A stretch of 45,020 bases of DNA from an uncultured Clostridia bacterium (GTDB taxonomy: Bacteria > Bacillota > Clostridia > Christensenellales > Borkfalkiaceae). The stretch is from NCBI GenBank assembly GCA_944359365.1, contig CALVST010000015.1, positions 1-45,020 on the forward strand, given 5' to 3'. Positions within the stretch are counted from its first letter, which is position 1, and every line of letters starts with the position of its first letter. Made by a program: the position numbers and the translations under genes. Under the pieces are notes generated by a model. It worked only from the letters and a program-made list of their open reading frames with translations, was not told where the DNA came from and did not search any database. Below, one piece after another: positions 9,577 through 18,671 of this stretch.

Positions 9577-11952
9577 ATGGATCAAAGGACGATCGAAAAA
9601 CTTGAATTAAATAAAATACTCAAAGCGGCGGCGTCGTTCGCGGTGTTGCCCGAAACGAAGGAGAGGCTCGCCGGCACGTTTCCCGAAACGGAGCTGAAAG
9701 AGGCGCGGTACTTTCTCGACCTTACGTCGGAGGCTGACCTTCTTTTGTTCCGCTACGGAACGGGAAGGATCGAGGCATACGAAGGCGTTGCCGATTCGCC
9801 CGAACGCGCGGCGAAAGGGGCGTCGTTATCCTGCGGAGAGCTGCTTGCGGTGGCGGCGCTGCTGCGTTCGGCGCGCGTCGCCTATAACGGCGTCAGGGGC
9901 GTTGCCGACGAAAATATCGTGCATATGCGCGAGATCGCCGACCGCCTTTATTTTGACGAAACTTTGGAGCGGGATATCGGCGATAAAATTTTGTCCGAAG
10001 AAGAGATCAGCGATTTTGCGAGCAGCGAACTGTACAATATCCGCACGTCCATTCGCCGCCTGAACGAGCGTATCCGCAACAAACTTTCCGAATATCTCGG
10101 CGGGGCGGGGGCGAAATATTTGCAGGAAGGCATCGTTACGATGCGCGATAACCGCTATGTTCTGCCCGTGCGCGCGGAATACAAATCGCAGGTGCGCGGT
10201 TTCGTGCACGACCGCTCCGCAAGCGGGGCGACTTTTTTCATAGAGCCGGAAGAAGTGCTGGAAATGAACAACGAGCTGCGCGAGCTTGCCGCCGCGGAAA
10301 AGGAAGAGATAGAGCGGATACTTGCCGCGCTTTCCCGCCGCGTCGGCGCGATGGCGGCGCAGCTGCGCGAAGACACCGAACGCCTTTCCGAGATGGACGC
10401 GGCATACGCGAAGGCGGAATATTCCTATAAGAACAAATGCGTGCGCCCCGCGATCAACGACCGCGGCGTCATCGCGATAGAAAAGGGAAGGCATCCGCTG
10501 CTCGACGCAAAGACGGCGGTCCCCGTATCCGTTTCGCTCGGCAGGGATCACAGGTTCCTGCTCGTATCCGGTCCGAACACGGGCGGCAAAACGGTCACCT
10601 TAAAAATGTGCGGGCTGTTCTGCCTGATGGCTTGCTGCGGCCTTTTTATCCCCGCCGCGGCGGGGAGCGAGGTCGCCGTGTTTGAAAAGGTTTTCTGCGA
10701 TATCGGCGACGCGCAGAGCATCGAGGAAAACCTTTCCACCTTTTCTTCGCACATCAAAAACGTCATCTCCATTACGGAAGGCGCCGACGAAAAGAGTCTT
10801 GTGCTCATCGACGAGCTGGGCGGGGGCACCGATCCCGACGAGGGGCAGGCGATCGCCAAGGCAGTGCTTTCCTATCTCTTGAAAAAGGGCTGCCGCGGCA
10901 TCGTTACGACGCATTATACGTCTTTGAAAGAGTTTGCATATGCCCAAGACGGCATAGAAAACGCGAGTATGGAATTCGATATGACCACGCTGCAGCCGCT
11001 GTATAAGATCAGTTTGGGCATACCCGGCAGCAGCAACGCCATCGCCATTTCGCGGCGGCTGGGGCTTTCGGAAGAGATCTTGCAGGGCGCCGTTGCCAAT
11101 CTTTCGGAGGGCGCGCAGAAGTTCGAAAATATTATCCGCACCGCGGAGCAGGGCCGCATCGAGGCGGACGAGGCGAAAAAACAGGCGGAAGCGATCCGCG
11201 CAGAATGGGAAAAGAAGCTTGCCGAAGTCAACGCCGAGCGGGAAAAGCTCAGGCGGGAAAGGGAAAAATTATACCTTTCCGCGAAAGTCGAAAGCCGCCG
11301 CATCGTGAACGAGCGCGCGGAAGAGGCGGGCGAACTTCTCGAAGAAATAGAGCGCATCGCACAAAAGAGCGAGGTGAGCGAGGCGGACTTGATCCGCGCG
11401 CGGACGCTGAAAAACAAGATCGCCGACAGGGCGTACGGCCTGGAGTTCGAAAAAGACGAGCCCGAGCGCCGCATCCCCGCGGATATAAACGCGCTGAAAG
11501 CGGGCGACCGCGTGTTTGTGGGCGCGATGGAGAGCGAGGGCGAAGTTATCTCCGTAAACATCCGCAAAAAAGAGGCGGAAGTGCTTGTGGGCAGCCTTCG
11601 GCTCAACGTAAAGGCGGGCGATCTGTTCAGGAGCGTCGGCAAAAAGAAGGCGGAAAAGCCGAAAAACAGGGTGCAGGTCGTGCGAAACATCTCCTCGAAC
11701 ACGGGCACGGTGCAGACGGAAATAAATCTGCTCGGCATGACCGTTTCCGAGGCGATAGAAGAGGCAGATGCCTTTATCGACCGCGCCGTTTTGTCGGGTT
11801 TGGAAGAAGTCAAACTTGTGCACGGCATAGGCACGGGCAAATTGCGCGAGGGGCTGCGCGAACATTTGCGCAAACACAAAAACGTGGCGGAGTTCCGTTC
11901 GGGCAAATACGGCGAAGGCGAGGCGGGCGTCACCATCGTAAAACTCAAATAG
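9577..11952 (+). CDS. mutS2: MutS2 ATPase with C-terminal Smr domain
   Basis: 791 residues. MutS2 is a MutS paralogue that acts on branched DNA and on collided ribosomes (RqcU role in Bacillus) rather than in mismatch repair. The ATPase has Walker A GPNTGGKT (332-339, K338) and Walker B LVLIDELGGGTDPDEG (D412/E413). A coiled-coil segment rich in Glu, Lys and Arg follows at about 510-620, then the Smr domain at about 716-791 with VHGIGTG (H749). The usual LDxRG at the start of Smr is INLLGM (716-721), so the acidic and Arg residues are missing. The ATG at 9577 is preferred (GGGGAGAG at 9563-9568, and MDQRTIEKLEL matches family N-termini); an in-frame GTG at 9541 would only add a non-conserved extension. 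Confidence 0.93.
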   Translation: MDQRTIEKLELNKILKAAASFAVLPETKERLAGTFPETELKEARYFLDLTSEADLLLFRYGTGRIEAYEGVADSPERAAKGASLSCGELLAVAALLRSARVAYNGVRGVADENIVHMREIADRLYFDETLERDIGDKILSEEEISDFASSELYNIRTSIRRLNERIRNKLSEYLGGAGAKYLQEGIVTMRDNRYVLPVRAEYKSQVRGFVHDRSASGATFFIEPEEVLEMNNELRELAAAEKEEIERILAALSRRVGAMAAQLREDTERLSEMDAAYAKAEYSYKNKCVRPAINDRGVIAIEKGRHPLLDAKTAVPVSVSLGRDHRFLLVSGPNTGGKTVTLKMCGLFCLMACCGLFIPAAAGSEVAVFEKVFCDIGDAQSIEENLSTFSSHIKNVISITEGADEKSLVLIDELGGGTDPDEGQAIAKAVLSYLLKKGCRGIVTTHYTSLKEFAYAQDGIENASMEFDMTTLQPLYKISLGIPGSSNAIAISRRLGLSEEILQGAVANLSEGAQKFENIIRTAEQGRIEADEAKKQAEAIRAEWEKKLAEVNAEREKLRREREKLYLSAKVESRRIVNERAEEAGELLEEIERIAQKSEVSEADLIRARTLKNKIADRAYGLEFEKDEPERRIPADINALKAGDRVFVGAMESEGEVISVNIRKKEAEVLVGSLRLNVKAGDLFRSVGKKKAEKPKNRVQVVRNISSNTGTVQTEINLLGMTVSEAIEEADAFIDRAVLSGLEEVKLVHGIGTGKLREGLREHLRKHKNVAEFRSGKYGEGEAGVTIVKLK

Positions 11953-11964
11953 CGGGGCAGTCGG

Positions 11965-12510
11965 ATGACCTTCGGGAGCAATACGCCGCGTCTGGAAACG
12001 GAGCGGCTTATATTGAGAAAATTTGAACTGCGGGACGCGGACGAACTTTTCCGCATTTTATCGGACGAGGAAGTCAATCGTTTTTTGCCGTGGTTTCCGC
12101 ATAAAACGCGGGAAGAAACGCTGCGTTTTCTGCAAGACAGCGTTTTTGCGGACTACGATAAGGCGATTGCTTACCGCTACGCGGTGGTCTTGCGGAGCGA
12201 GAGCAGGGTGATAGGGTATTTGTCCTTTCTCGGCATAGACGAAAAGGAGCGCAGCGGCGATATCGGATACGGGCTGTTGCGCGAATATTGGGGAAAGGGC
12301 ATCATGACGGAAGCGGTCAAAGCCTTGCTTTTTCGGCTTAAAGCGGACGGGTTCCGCTATGCGACGGCGACGCACGACGTTCAGAATCCCGCCAGCGGGC
12401 GCGTGATGCAAAAATGCGGGATGCGCTATGTGCGCACATATCCCGAATTTTGGCAGCCGAAGGGGATATGGGTAAATTTTAACTTGTATCGGATAGATTT
12501 GAACGGCTGA
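11965..12510 (+). CDS. GNAT N-acetyltransferase, RimJ/RimL type
   Basis: 181 residues. The opening LETERLILR.F...DA.EL and the central GYGLLREYWGKGIMTEAV (acetyl-CoA-binding Q/RxxGxG/A variant) followed by NPASGRVMQKCGM are typical of RimJ/RimL-like acetyltransferases, which modify N-terminal amines of proteins or small molecules. The target is unknown. It starts 12 bases after the mutS2 stop and is probably the last gene of that transcript. Confidence 0.85.
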   Translation: MTFGSNTPRLETERLILRKFELRDADELFRILSDEEVNRFLPWFPHKTREETLRFLQDSVFADYDKAIAYRYAVVLRSESRVIGYLSFLGIDEKERSGDIGYGLLREYWGKGIMTEAVKALLFRLKADGFRYATATHDVQNPASGRVMQKCGMRYVRTYPEFWQPKGIWVNFNLYRIDLNG

Positions 12511-12595
12511 CGTGCTTTCATATCTTCCGCTTTTTCCGAATATATTGAAAGAAAGAGATTTTTTTGCAAAGTAATCGGAAAATGAGGTAGACTAT

Positions 12596-13303
12596 ATGAT
12601 GCGGTCGGTCAAATTAGCCGTATTCACCAATGCGGTGCTGCTTTTGCTCGTGGTCGTCGTGGGGGCAGTCTGTTTTTTCCCGCTCGGCGCGGTAACCGCG
12701 GGGAAGCTGAGCGACAGGGTATATTACGGCGGCGACAAAGAGAGCGGGCGTGTTTCGCTGATGTTCAACGTATACGGCGGCGCTGATTATATTCCGTCGA
12801 TTTTGGACACGCTCGATACGTTTGAGGTCAAGGCTACGTTCTTCATCGGCGGGTGTTGGGCAGACGATCACACGGAAACGCTGCGAGAGATCGCGTCCCG
12901 CGGGCACGAGCTTGGCAATCACGGTTATTTCCATAAAGATCAGGATAGATTGTCGCTTGCGGCAAACAAAGAGGAGATCGTGCGCTGCCATGACCTTGTA
13001 AAAGTGCTTGCGGGCGCGGAAATGGAGCTGTTTGCCCCGCCTTCGGGCGCTTATTCCGAAAACACGGTGAATGCCGCCGATGCGCTCGGCTATAAAGTGA
13101 TCATGTGGTCGAAGGATACCATCGATTGGCGCGACCACGATGCTACGCTCATCTTTTCGCGCGCGACGGAAGAGGCAGAGAGCGGCGACCTCGTTCTGAT
13201 GCACCCGACGAAAGAAACGGCGGAAGCGCTGCCTTCCGTTCTCGCAAACTATAAGGAAAAGGGGCTTTTGCAGTCCGTCGTTTCCCAAACGCTGGGGCTG
13301 TGA
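12596..13303 (+). CDS. Membrane-anchored polysaccharide deacetylase-like protein (NodB fold, YlxY/PdaB type)
   Basis: 235 residues. One N-terminal transmembrane anchor lies at about 8-32, followed by an extracellular NodB-like domain. Motif 2 is kept (HELGNHGYFH with H109 and H113), as are a motif 3 variant (FAPPSGAY) and a motif 5 variant (LVLMHPT). The catalytic TFDDG of motif 1 is replaced by LMFNVYGG (55-62), so the usual base and metal-binding Asp are absent. This variant occurs in a clostridial subgroup, so it may be non-hydrolytic or use other residues. SD GAGGT precedes the ATG. The following M16 peptidase gene gives the same order as ylxY-mlpA in Bacillus subtilis. Confidence 0.8.
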   Translation: MMRSVKLAVFTNAVLLLLVVVVGAVCFFPLGAVTAGKLSDRVYYGGDKESGRVSLMFNVYGGADYIPSILDTLDTFEVKATFFIGGCWADDHTETLREIASRGHELGNHGYFHKDQDRLSLAANKEEIVRCHDLVKVLAGAEMELFAPPSGAYSENTVNAADALGYKVIMWSKDTIDWRDHDATLIFSRATEEAESGDLVLMHPTKETAEALPSVLANYKEKGLLQSVVSQTLGL

Positions 13304-13341
13304 TCGCCGAAAATAAATTTACATAACGGAGAAAAACGAAA

Positions 13342-14586
13342 ATGACTTATTACAAAAAATTCCCGAGCGGCCTGCGTATGGTCGTGAAAAAAATAGACGG
13401 GCTTTTATCCGTCAGCATGGGCGCCATTGTCGGGACGGGTTCCTGCTTTGAAACGCAGGCGGAAAACGGCATATCCCATTTTATCGAGCACATGATGTTC
13501 AAGGGGACGGAAAAGCGGAACGCCTTCGAAATATCCGACGCGATGGACCGCATCGGGGCGCAGGTCAACGCCTTCACCTCGAAGGACATCACCTGCTATT
13601 ACGCGAAGGCGACGTCTGAGCACGCGGGCGAAGCGTTTGAAATACTTTCCGATTTTGTGCTCGGTTCGGTATTCCCCGAAGAGGAGATGGACAGGGAAAA
13701 GGGCGTCGTTCTCGAAGAGATCGCCATGACTGAAGATACGCCCGACGATCTTTGCCTCGACGTGCTTGCCGAGGCGTATTTCGGAAAGGAAGGGTACGGC
13801 CGCCCCATTCTCGGGCCTGCCGAAAATGTGAAGGGCTTTTCCCGCGATGACCTGTTTGCGTACATCGCGGAAAGGTACGCACCCGAAAACGTCGTCATTT
13901 CTTTCGCGGGCAACATCGAGCCGAAATATGCCGAAGAGCTTGTAGAAAAATATTTTGAAGAGAAGATCGCCCGCCGCGCTTTTGTGCCCCGAAAAAAGAA
14001 AATATCCTGCAAGGGCGGCAATCTTTTCAAGACGAAAGATATCGAGCAAGTGCATATCGCTTTCGCTTACCCTTCGCTGAAAAGGGAGGACAAGCTGATG
14101 GACGCGGCGCTCGTTATGAACACTGTTTTGGGCGGTGGCATGAGTTCGCGCCTGTTCCAGAAAGTGCGCGAACAGATGGGGCTTGCCTACACCGTATATT
14201 CCTATATCTCCTCTTTTACGGAAGGGGGCTTGCTGACCGTCTATGCGGGCGTGAACCCTTCCAATGCGGACAGGGCGAAGGACGCGATCTTTGAAACCAT
14301 CTCCGATTTTCGAAAGAATAAATTTACTGCCGACGAGTTTGAGCGCGGCAGGGAACAACTCAAATCTTCCGTTATCATGGGGCAGGAAAACACTGCCTCG
14401 CAGATGGTATCCTACGGCAAACATCTGCTGTTTACGGGCGAGATATTAGACCTTGAAAAGCGCGTCGCGGACATCAATGCGATGACCAAAGAGGACTGCG
14501 AATTGGCGCTTTCCATGAATTTCGATGCGGAAAAGATGGCTGCCGCCGCCGTCGGGCGCATAGATAAGCCTCTTTCCGTTCGCTGA
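13342..14586 (+). CDS. M16 family zinc peptidase (MlpA/YmxG-like)
   Basis: 414 residues, one processing-peptidase-like unit. The inverted zinc motif HFIEH (H46, E49, H50) and the downstream Glu in GVVLEEIAM (about E126) are present, as is the second M16 half with GGGMSSRLFQ.VRE..GLAY. It is predicted to be a cytosolic metallopeptidase. It follows the deacetylase-like gene by 38 bases, as in ylxY-mlpA of Bacillus. The SD is GGAG at about 13328. A hairpin at 14591-14622 follows. Confidence 0.92.
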   Translation: MTYYKKFPSGLRMVVKKIDGLLSVSMGAIVGTGSCFETQAENGISHFIEHMMFKGTEKRNAFEISDAMDRIGAQVNAFTSKDITCYYAKATSEHAGEAFEILSDFVLGSVFPEEEMDREKGVVLEEIAMTEDTPDDLCLDVLAEAYFGKEGYGRPILGPAENVKGFSRDDLFAYIAERYAPENVVISFAGNIEPKYAEELVEKYFEEKIARRAFVPRKKKISCKGGNLFKTKDIEQVHIAFAYPSLKREDKLMDAALVMNTVLGGGMSSRLFQKVREQMGLAYTVYSYISSFTEGGLLTVYAGVNPSNADRAKDAIFETISDFRKNKFTADEFERGREQLKSSVIMGQENTASQMVSYGKHLLFTGEILDLEKRVADINAMTKEDCELALSMNFDAEKMAAAAVGRIDKPLSVR

Positions 14587-14590
14587 GGAT

Positions 14591-14622
14591 AAAGCCGCCG
14601 ATTCGGCTATTTCGGCGGCTTT
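14591..14622 (+). terminator. Hairpin after the M16 peptidase gene, probable terminator
   Basis: 11-bp stem AAAGCCGCCGA (14591-14601) / TCGGCGGCTTT (14612-14622). The T tract is only three bases, so efficiency is uncertain. Confidence 0.6.
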
Positions 14623-14653
14623 ATGCGTGCTTTTAGTGTATTGGTAAAGTACT

Positions 14654-15142
14654 ATGTCAGATATAATAAGCGGTTTTCCGCCTGTTTCGGATGCGAGCAG
14701 CCGCGTGTTGATATTGGGAAGTTTCCCTTCCGTAAAGAGCAGAGCCGTATCGTTTTATTACGGGAACAGGCAGAACAGATTTTGGAAAATACTTTCCGAA
14801 TTTTTCGGGGAAGCAATAGAAGAGGCGGCAGACTTCCGTCGTTCATTTGTGTTGGCGCACGGCATCGCGCTTTGGGATATCGTAACAGAGTGTGAAATAG
14901 TCGGCTCATCGGACGCCTCTATCAAAAACTATAAGATCGCGCCGATAGACGAGCTATTGCGCGGCGCGCCGTGTGTGCGCTCCATCCTTCTAAACGGCAG
15001 GCGTGCCTTCGATATCTTCTGTGAAAATTATAAGGATATCGGCATCCCTTATCTGCTGATGCCGTCCACATCTCCCGCCAATCCGCGCTTGGATAAAAGC
15101 ATTTGGTTCGAGGCGCTGTCGCAGGCGTTCGCGGAAAAATAA
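14654..15142 (+). CDS. DNA-deoxyinosine glycosylase (UDG superfamily family 6)
   Basis: 162 residues. The motifs LILGSFPSVKS, FYYGN..NRFW and MPSTSPANPR are those of hypoxanthine-DNA glycosylases of the UDG superfamily, which remove deaminated adenine from DNA and begin base excision repair. The ATG at 14654 matches the family N-terminus (GFPPV.D....VLILGSFPS) but has no clear SD. It sits with mutS2 and an AlkD-like glycosylase gene, a loose genome-maintenance cluster. Confidence 0.88.
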   Translation: MSDIISGFPPVSDASSRVLILGSFPSVKSRAVSFYYGNRQNRFWKILSEFFGEAIEEAADFRRSFVLAHGIALWDIVTECEIVGSSDASIKNYKIAPIDELLRGAPCVRSILLNGRRAFDIFCENYKDIGIPYLLMPSTSPANPRLDKSIWFEALSQAFAEK

Positions 15143-15210
15143 GCGGTGCAAGCCTTTCAGAAAGCATATTGCAAATAATTGCAGAAACACATATTTATCG
15201 AGGTGTACAA

Positions 15211-15906
15211 ATGAAGAGCTACGAGGATATCGTTGCCGAACTTTCCGCGTTGAAAGACGAAAAATACAGGGTGTTCAACGAGCGCATCGTCAACATACCC
15301 GCAGGCACGAGCATCGGCGTAAGGACGCCGCTTTTGCGCGATTTCGGTAAAAAGTTGGTCAAGGGCGACGGGTTCGATCTGGACGCGCTGCTGTCTTTTC
15401 CGAACGGCATTTTCGAGATCAGGCTTTTGAAATGTTTTGCCGTGGGCTATACGAAAATGCCCTTTTCCGAAAAGGTCAAATACATAGAAAGATGCGTGCC
15501 GATCATTGACGGTTGGGGCGTGTGCGACCTTTTCTGTTCCACCTTGAAAGAGGTGAAAAAGCACCGCAAAGAATTTTTGCCCGAAATTAAAAAGTATGTT
15601 GCAGAGGGCACGGAGTTTTCGCAGCGTTTCGGCTACATCATGCTGCTCGGCTGTTATATGGAGCGGGAGTACCTGCCCGAATTTTTTGCCTCGCTTGCGG
15701 ATGCCAAAACGCAGTACTATTATACGCATATGGGCGCCGCATGGCTGATCGCGGAAGTGCTCGTTAAATTTTACGAAGAGGGCGTCGAGTATCTGAAAAA
15801 TTGTCCGCTCTGCGCAAAAACGGTCAACAAGGCGATACAGAAGGCGCGGGAAAGTTACCGACTTTCGGAAGAACAAAAAAATTATTTAAAACTTTTAAAA
15901 AAGTAA
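15211..15906 (+). CDS. AlkD-like DNA alkylation repair protein
   Basis: 231 residues made of HEAT-like helical repeats. AlkD proteins excise positively charged alkylated bases without base flipping. The W-x3-D pair used by AlkD is present as W102/D106 in DGWGVCD, and a second Trp (W178 in GAAWLIAE) matches the third functional position. The ATG at 15211 is preferred: it has AGGTG just upstream and MKSYEDIVAEL matches the family. A GTG at 15103 would overlap the previous gene by 40 bases. Confidence 0.82.
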   Translation: MKSYEDIVAELSALKDEKYRVFNERIVNIPAGTSIGVRTPLLRDFGKKLVKGDGFDLDALLSFPNGIFEIRLLKCFAVGYTKMPFSEKVKYIERCVPIIDGWGVCDLFCSTLKEVKKHRKEFLPEIKKYVAEGTEFSQRFGYIMLLGCYMEREYLPEFFASLADAKTQYYYTHMGAAWLIAEVLVKFYEEGVEYLKNCPLCAKTVNKAIQKARESYRLSEEQKNYLKLLKK

Positions 15907-15925
15907 TGAAAAACTTTTCGGAATG

Positions 15926-15966
15926 TGTTACAATATTAACAATGTTTCGGCAAAGGGCCGAAACAT
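15926..15966 (+). promoter_or_regulatory. tex promoter (extended -10) and 5'-leader hairpin
   Basis: TGT-TACAAT (15926-15934) is an extended -10 box; the -35 region is poor. Right at the expected transcript 5' end is a perfect 10-bp inverted repeat ATGTTTCGGC (15942-15951) / GCCGAAACAT (15957-15966) with a 5-base loop. It could protect the mRNA 5' end or be an operator. The SD GGAGAGGAG (15981-15989) is left free. Confidence 0.6.
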
Positions 15967-15990
15967 GCGAAATATGACACGGAGAGGAGC

Positions 15991-18177
15991 ATGGACATCG
16001 TAAAGAAGCTGACGGAAGAATTTCCTTCCGTCAAAGAGGACAAGGTTCAAAACATCATCAATTTGATCGACGAGGGCAACACGATCCCGTTTATCGCGCG
16101 TTACCGCAAAGAAATGACGGGCAGCTGCGACGATCAGGTGCTGCGCGAATTCAACGACCGTTTGGCGTATCTTCGCAACCTCGAAAAGAGGAAGGAAGAG
16201 GTTGCCGGAGCGATCACCGAGCAGGGCAAAATGACGGACGAGATACAAAAAGCGCTCGACGCCGCCGCCACGCTGACGGAAGTGGAGGATATTTACCGCC
16301 CGTACAAGCAGAAGAAAAAGACGCGCGCGAGCGTCGCCATCGAAAGAGGCTTGCAGCCGTTGGCAGAATTTATCCTCGCGCAGGATAAAAATGCCGACGT
16401 TAAAGCGGAGGCGGAAAAATATATTGACGAAGAAAAGGGCGTTTCGAATGCAGACGAGGCGATCGCGGGGGCGAAAGACATCATCGCCGAGATCGTTTCC
16501 GACGACGCGAATGTCAGGAAAAAGCTGCGCAATCTTTTCATGAAGAACGGCGAGGTCGTCACCAAGCTCGTCAATGCGGATAAAGACGAGGCGAAAACAT
16601 ATGAAATGTACGCCGATTACAGCGAGCTTGTGCCTGAAATCAAGAGCCACCGCGTGCTTGCCGTAAACCGCGGGGAGAAGGAAGGGTTCTTAAAAGTCAA
16701 AGTTACTTTCAACGACGAGATCGCAAAGCGCATCGCTGGCGCGGGGTATCTTAAAGACGGCGGTTATGCGACGCAGCTCGTGAAAGAGGCGGTGGAAGAC
16801 GGCTATGAGCGGCTCATCTATCCGTCTATCGAGCGCGAAGTGCGCGCAGAACTGACCGACGCCGCGAGCGAACAGGCGATCAAAATGTTCGAAGTCAACC
16901 TCAAACCCCTTCTGATGCAGCCGCCCGTCAAAGACAAGGTCACGTTGGGGCTGGATCCCGCATACAGGACGGGCTGTAAGATCGCCGTGGTCGACGGCAC
17001 GGGCAAGGTGCTCGATAAAACGGTCGTCTATCCCACGCCCGGGCCCAAGCAGAACATAGACGCTGCCAAAGCGAAGCTGAAAGAGCTGATCGCAAAGTAC
17101 GGCGTGCAGGTCATATCCATCGGCAACGGTACGGCATCCAAAGAGAGCGAAATATTCGTCGCCGAACTTATTAAGGAAATAAAGGAAGAAACGGGCAGAG
17201 ATGTGGAATACATCGTCGTTTCCGAGGCGGGCGCATCCGTCTATTCGGCAAGCCCCCTGGGCGCGGAAGAATTTCCCGATTATGACGTCGCGGAGCGCAG
17301 CGCCGTTTCCATTGCCCGCCGTTTGCAGGATCCTTTGGCGGAACTCATCAAGATCGATCCGAAATCCATCGGCGTAGGGCAGTATCAGCACGATATGGAC
17401 AAAAAGCGGTTAGACAGCGTGCTTTCGGGCGTGCTTGAAGACTGCGTCAACAGCGTAGGGGTGGACCTGAATACCGCGAGCGCGTCGCTTTTGAAGTATG
17501 TGGCGGGGCTGAATGCGGGCATCGCAAAAAATATCGTCACTTACCGCGAAGGTAACGGCAGGTTCCGTTCCCGCAAAGATATTTTGAACGTTCCCAAATT
17601 GGGCGCGAAAGCGTTCGTGCAGTGCGCAGGCTTTTTACGCATCCCCGGCGGCGACAATATACTCGACAACACTGCGGTGCACCCCGAATCGTATGAGGCG
17701 GCGGAAAAACTTCTCGGGCTTTTCGGGTATACCGATGAGGACGTAAAAGAGAGCAGAATTTCCGACCTGCCTCAAAAAGTGAAGTCATACGGCGAAGCGA
17801 AAGCCGCGGAAGAAGTCGGGCTGGACGTTCCCACGCTGAAAGACGTGGTCGCCGAACTGATCAAGCCCGGCAGAGATATCCGTGACGCCCTGCCTAAGCC
17901 GGTTTTGCGTTCCGACATTATGGATATGAACGATCTTGCGCCCGGTATGGAGCTTACGGGTACCGTGCGCAACGTCGTAGACTTCGGCGCGTTCGTCGAT
18001 ATCGGCGTGCATCAGGACGGGCTCGTGCATATTTCGGAAATCACGGACAGGTATATCAAACATCCGTCCGACGTGCTGAAAGTTGGGCAGGCCGTCACCG
18101 TTTGGGTGAAGGATGTAGACGTCAAAAAGCATCGCATCGGCCTTACCATGAAAAAGCCGAAGGCAAAGGCGCAATAA
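15991..18177 (+). CDS. tex: Tex, RNA-binding S1-domain transcription accessory protein
   Basis: 728 residues. Domains in order are the Tex N-terminal helical region (1-about 310, with NTIPFIARYRKEMTG), a YqgF/RuvX-like nuclease fold (about 325-455, GLDPAYRTGCK), helix-hairpin-helix elements (about 490-560, LNTASASLLKYVAGL and LNVPKLGAKAF), and a C-terminal S1 domain (about 650-720, GTVRNVVDFGAFVDIG). Tex binds nucleic acid and affects transcription and ribosome-linked functions. It is transcribed from its own extended -10 promoter; the SD lies directly before the ATG. Confidence 0.95.
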   Translation: MDIVKKLTEEFPSVKEDKVQNIINLIDEGNTIPFIARYRKEMTGSCDDQVLREFNDRLAYLRNLEKRKEEVAGAITEQGKMTDEIQKALDAAATLTEVEDIYRPYKQKKKTRASVAIERGLQPLAEFILAQDKNADVKAEAEKYIDEEKGVSNADEAIAGAKDIIAEIVSDDANVRKKLRNLFMKNGEVVTKLVNADKDEAKTYEMYADYSELVPEIKSHRVLAVNRGEKEGFLKVKVTFNDEIAKRIAGAGYLKDGGYATQLVKEAVEDGYERLIYPSIEREVRAELTDAASEQAIKMFEVNLKPLLMQPPVKDKVTLGLDPAYRTGCKIAVVDGTGKVLDKTVVYPTPGPKQNIDAAKAKLKELIAKYGVQVISIGNGTASKESEIFVAELIKEIKEETGRDVEYIVVSEAGASVYSASPLGAEEFPDYDVAERSAVSIARRLQDPLAELIKIDPKSIGVGQYQHDMDKKRLDSVLSGVLEDCVNSVGVDLNTASASLLKYVAGLNAGIAKNIVTYREGNGRFRSRKDILNVPKLGAKAFVQCAGFLRIPGGDNILDNTAVHPESYEAAEKLLGLFGYTDEDVKESRISDLPQKVKSYGEAKAAEEVGLDVPTLKDVVAELIKPGRDIRDALPKPVLRSDIMDMNDLAPGMELTGTVRNVVDFGAFVDIGVHQDGLVHISEITDRYIKHPSDVLKVGQAVTVWVKDVDVKKHRIGLTMKKPKAKAQ

Positions 18178-18232
18178 AAGATAATTGTACAATGCTTTTC
18201 AATCAAAATGAGAGCGAAATTTTGAAAAAGTA

Positions 18233-18261
18233 TTGACAAAGTGCTGAGCATTTAGTAAAAT
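18233..18261 (+). promoter_or_regulatory. acpP promoter
   Basis: TTGACA (18233-18238), 17-base spacer, TAAAAT (18256-18261). It lies 30 bases upstream of the acpP start; the SD is AGGAGG (18275-18280). Confidence 0.85.
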
Positions 18262-18290
18262 AATTGCATAACGCAGGAGGATCATGTTAT

Positions 18291-18518
18291 ATGTTTGAAA
18301 AGGTCAGGGCGATGCTCGCAAAACAGTTAAATCTGCCGGCGGAAAAAATTACGCCGGAAAGCGATATCATCAAAGATTTGGGGGCGGATTCGCTCGATGT
18401 GGTCGAGCTTCTTATCTCTCTTGAAGACGATTACGGTATTTCCATCCCCGAAGAGGACATTGCCGGAGTAAAAACGGTCAGAGATATCGTCGATATGATA
18501 GAAAAATTAGAAAAGTGA
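18291..18518 (+). CDS. acpP: Acyl carrier protein
   Basis: 75 residues, very acidic. The phosphopantetheine attachment site is S34 in GADSLDVVEL. It carries growing acyl chains in fatty-acid synthesis. The start at 18291 fits AGGAGG ten bases upstream and gives the canonical N-terminus (MFEKVRAMLAKQL). It has a strong promoter and its own terminator, so it is monocistronic here and separate from the other fatty-acid genes. Confidence 0.95.
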   Translation: MFEKVRAMLAKQLNLPAEKITPESDIIKDLGADSLDVVELLISLEDDYGISIPEEDIAGVKTVRDIVDMIEKLEK

Positions 18519-18532
18519 TTCGATTACATAAA

Positions 18533-18571
18533 ACAGACGCCCCGCACGAAATGTACGGGGCGTCTGATTTT
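18533..18571 (+). terminator. Terminator after acpP
   Basis: Perfect 11-bp stem CAGACGCCCCG (18533-18543) / CGGGGCGTCTG (18556-18566), then ATTTT. Confidence 0.9.
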
Positions 18572-18611
18572 ATATAAAAATCGACAATCACAACCGAAAT
18601 GTTTTATTCTC

Positions 18612-18640
18612 TTGACAATTATAAAATATACGACTATAAT
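18612..18640 (+). promoter_or_regulatory. Consensus promoter of the acidic membrane protein gene
   Basis: TTGACA (18612-18617), 17-base spacer, TATAAT (18635-18640), a full consensus match upstream of the GTG start at 18672. Confidence 0.9.
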
Positions 18641-18671
18641 AAAATAAAAATGTTCATAAAAAGGAGCAAAC

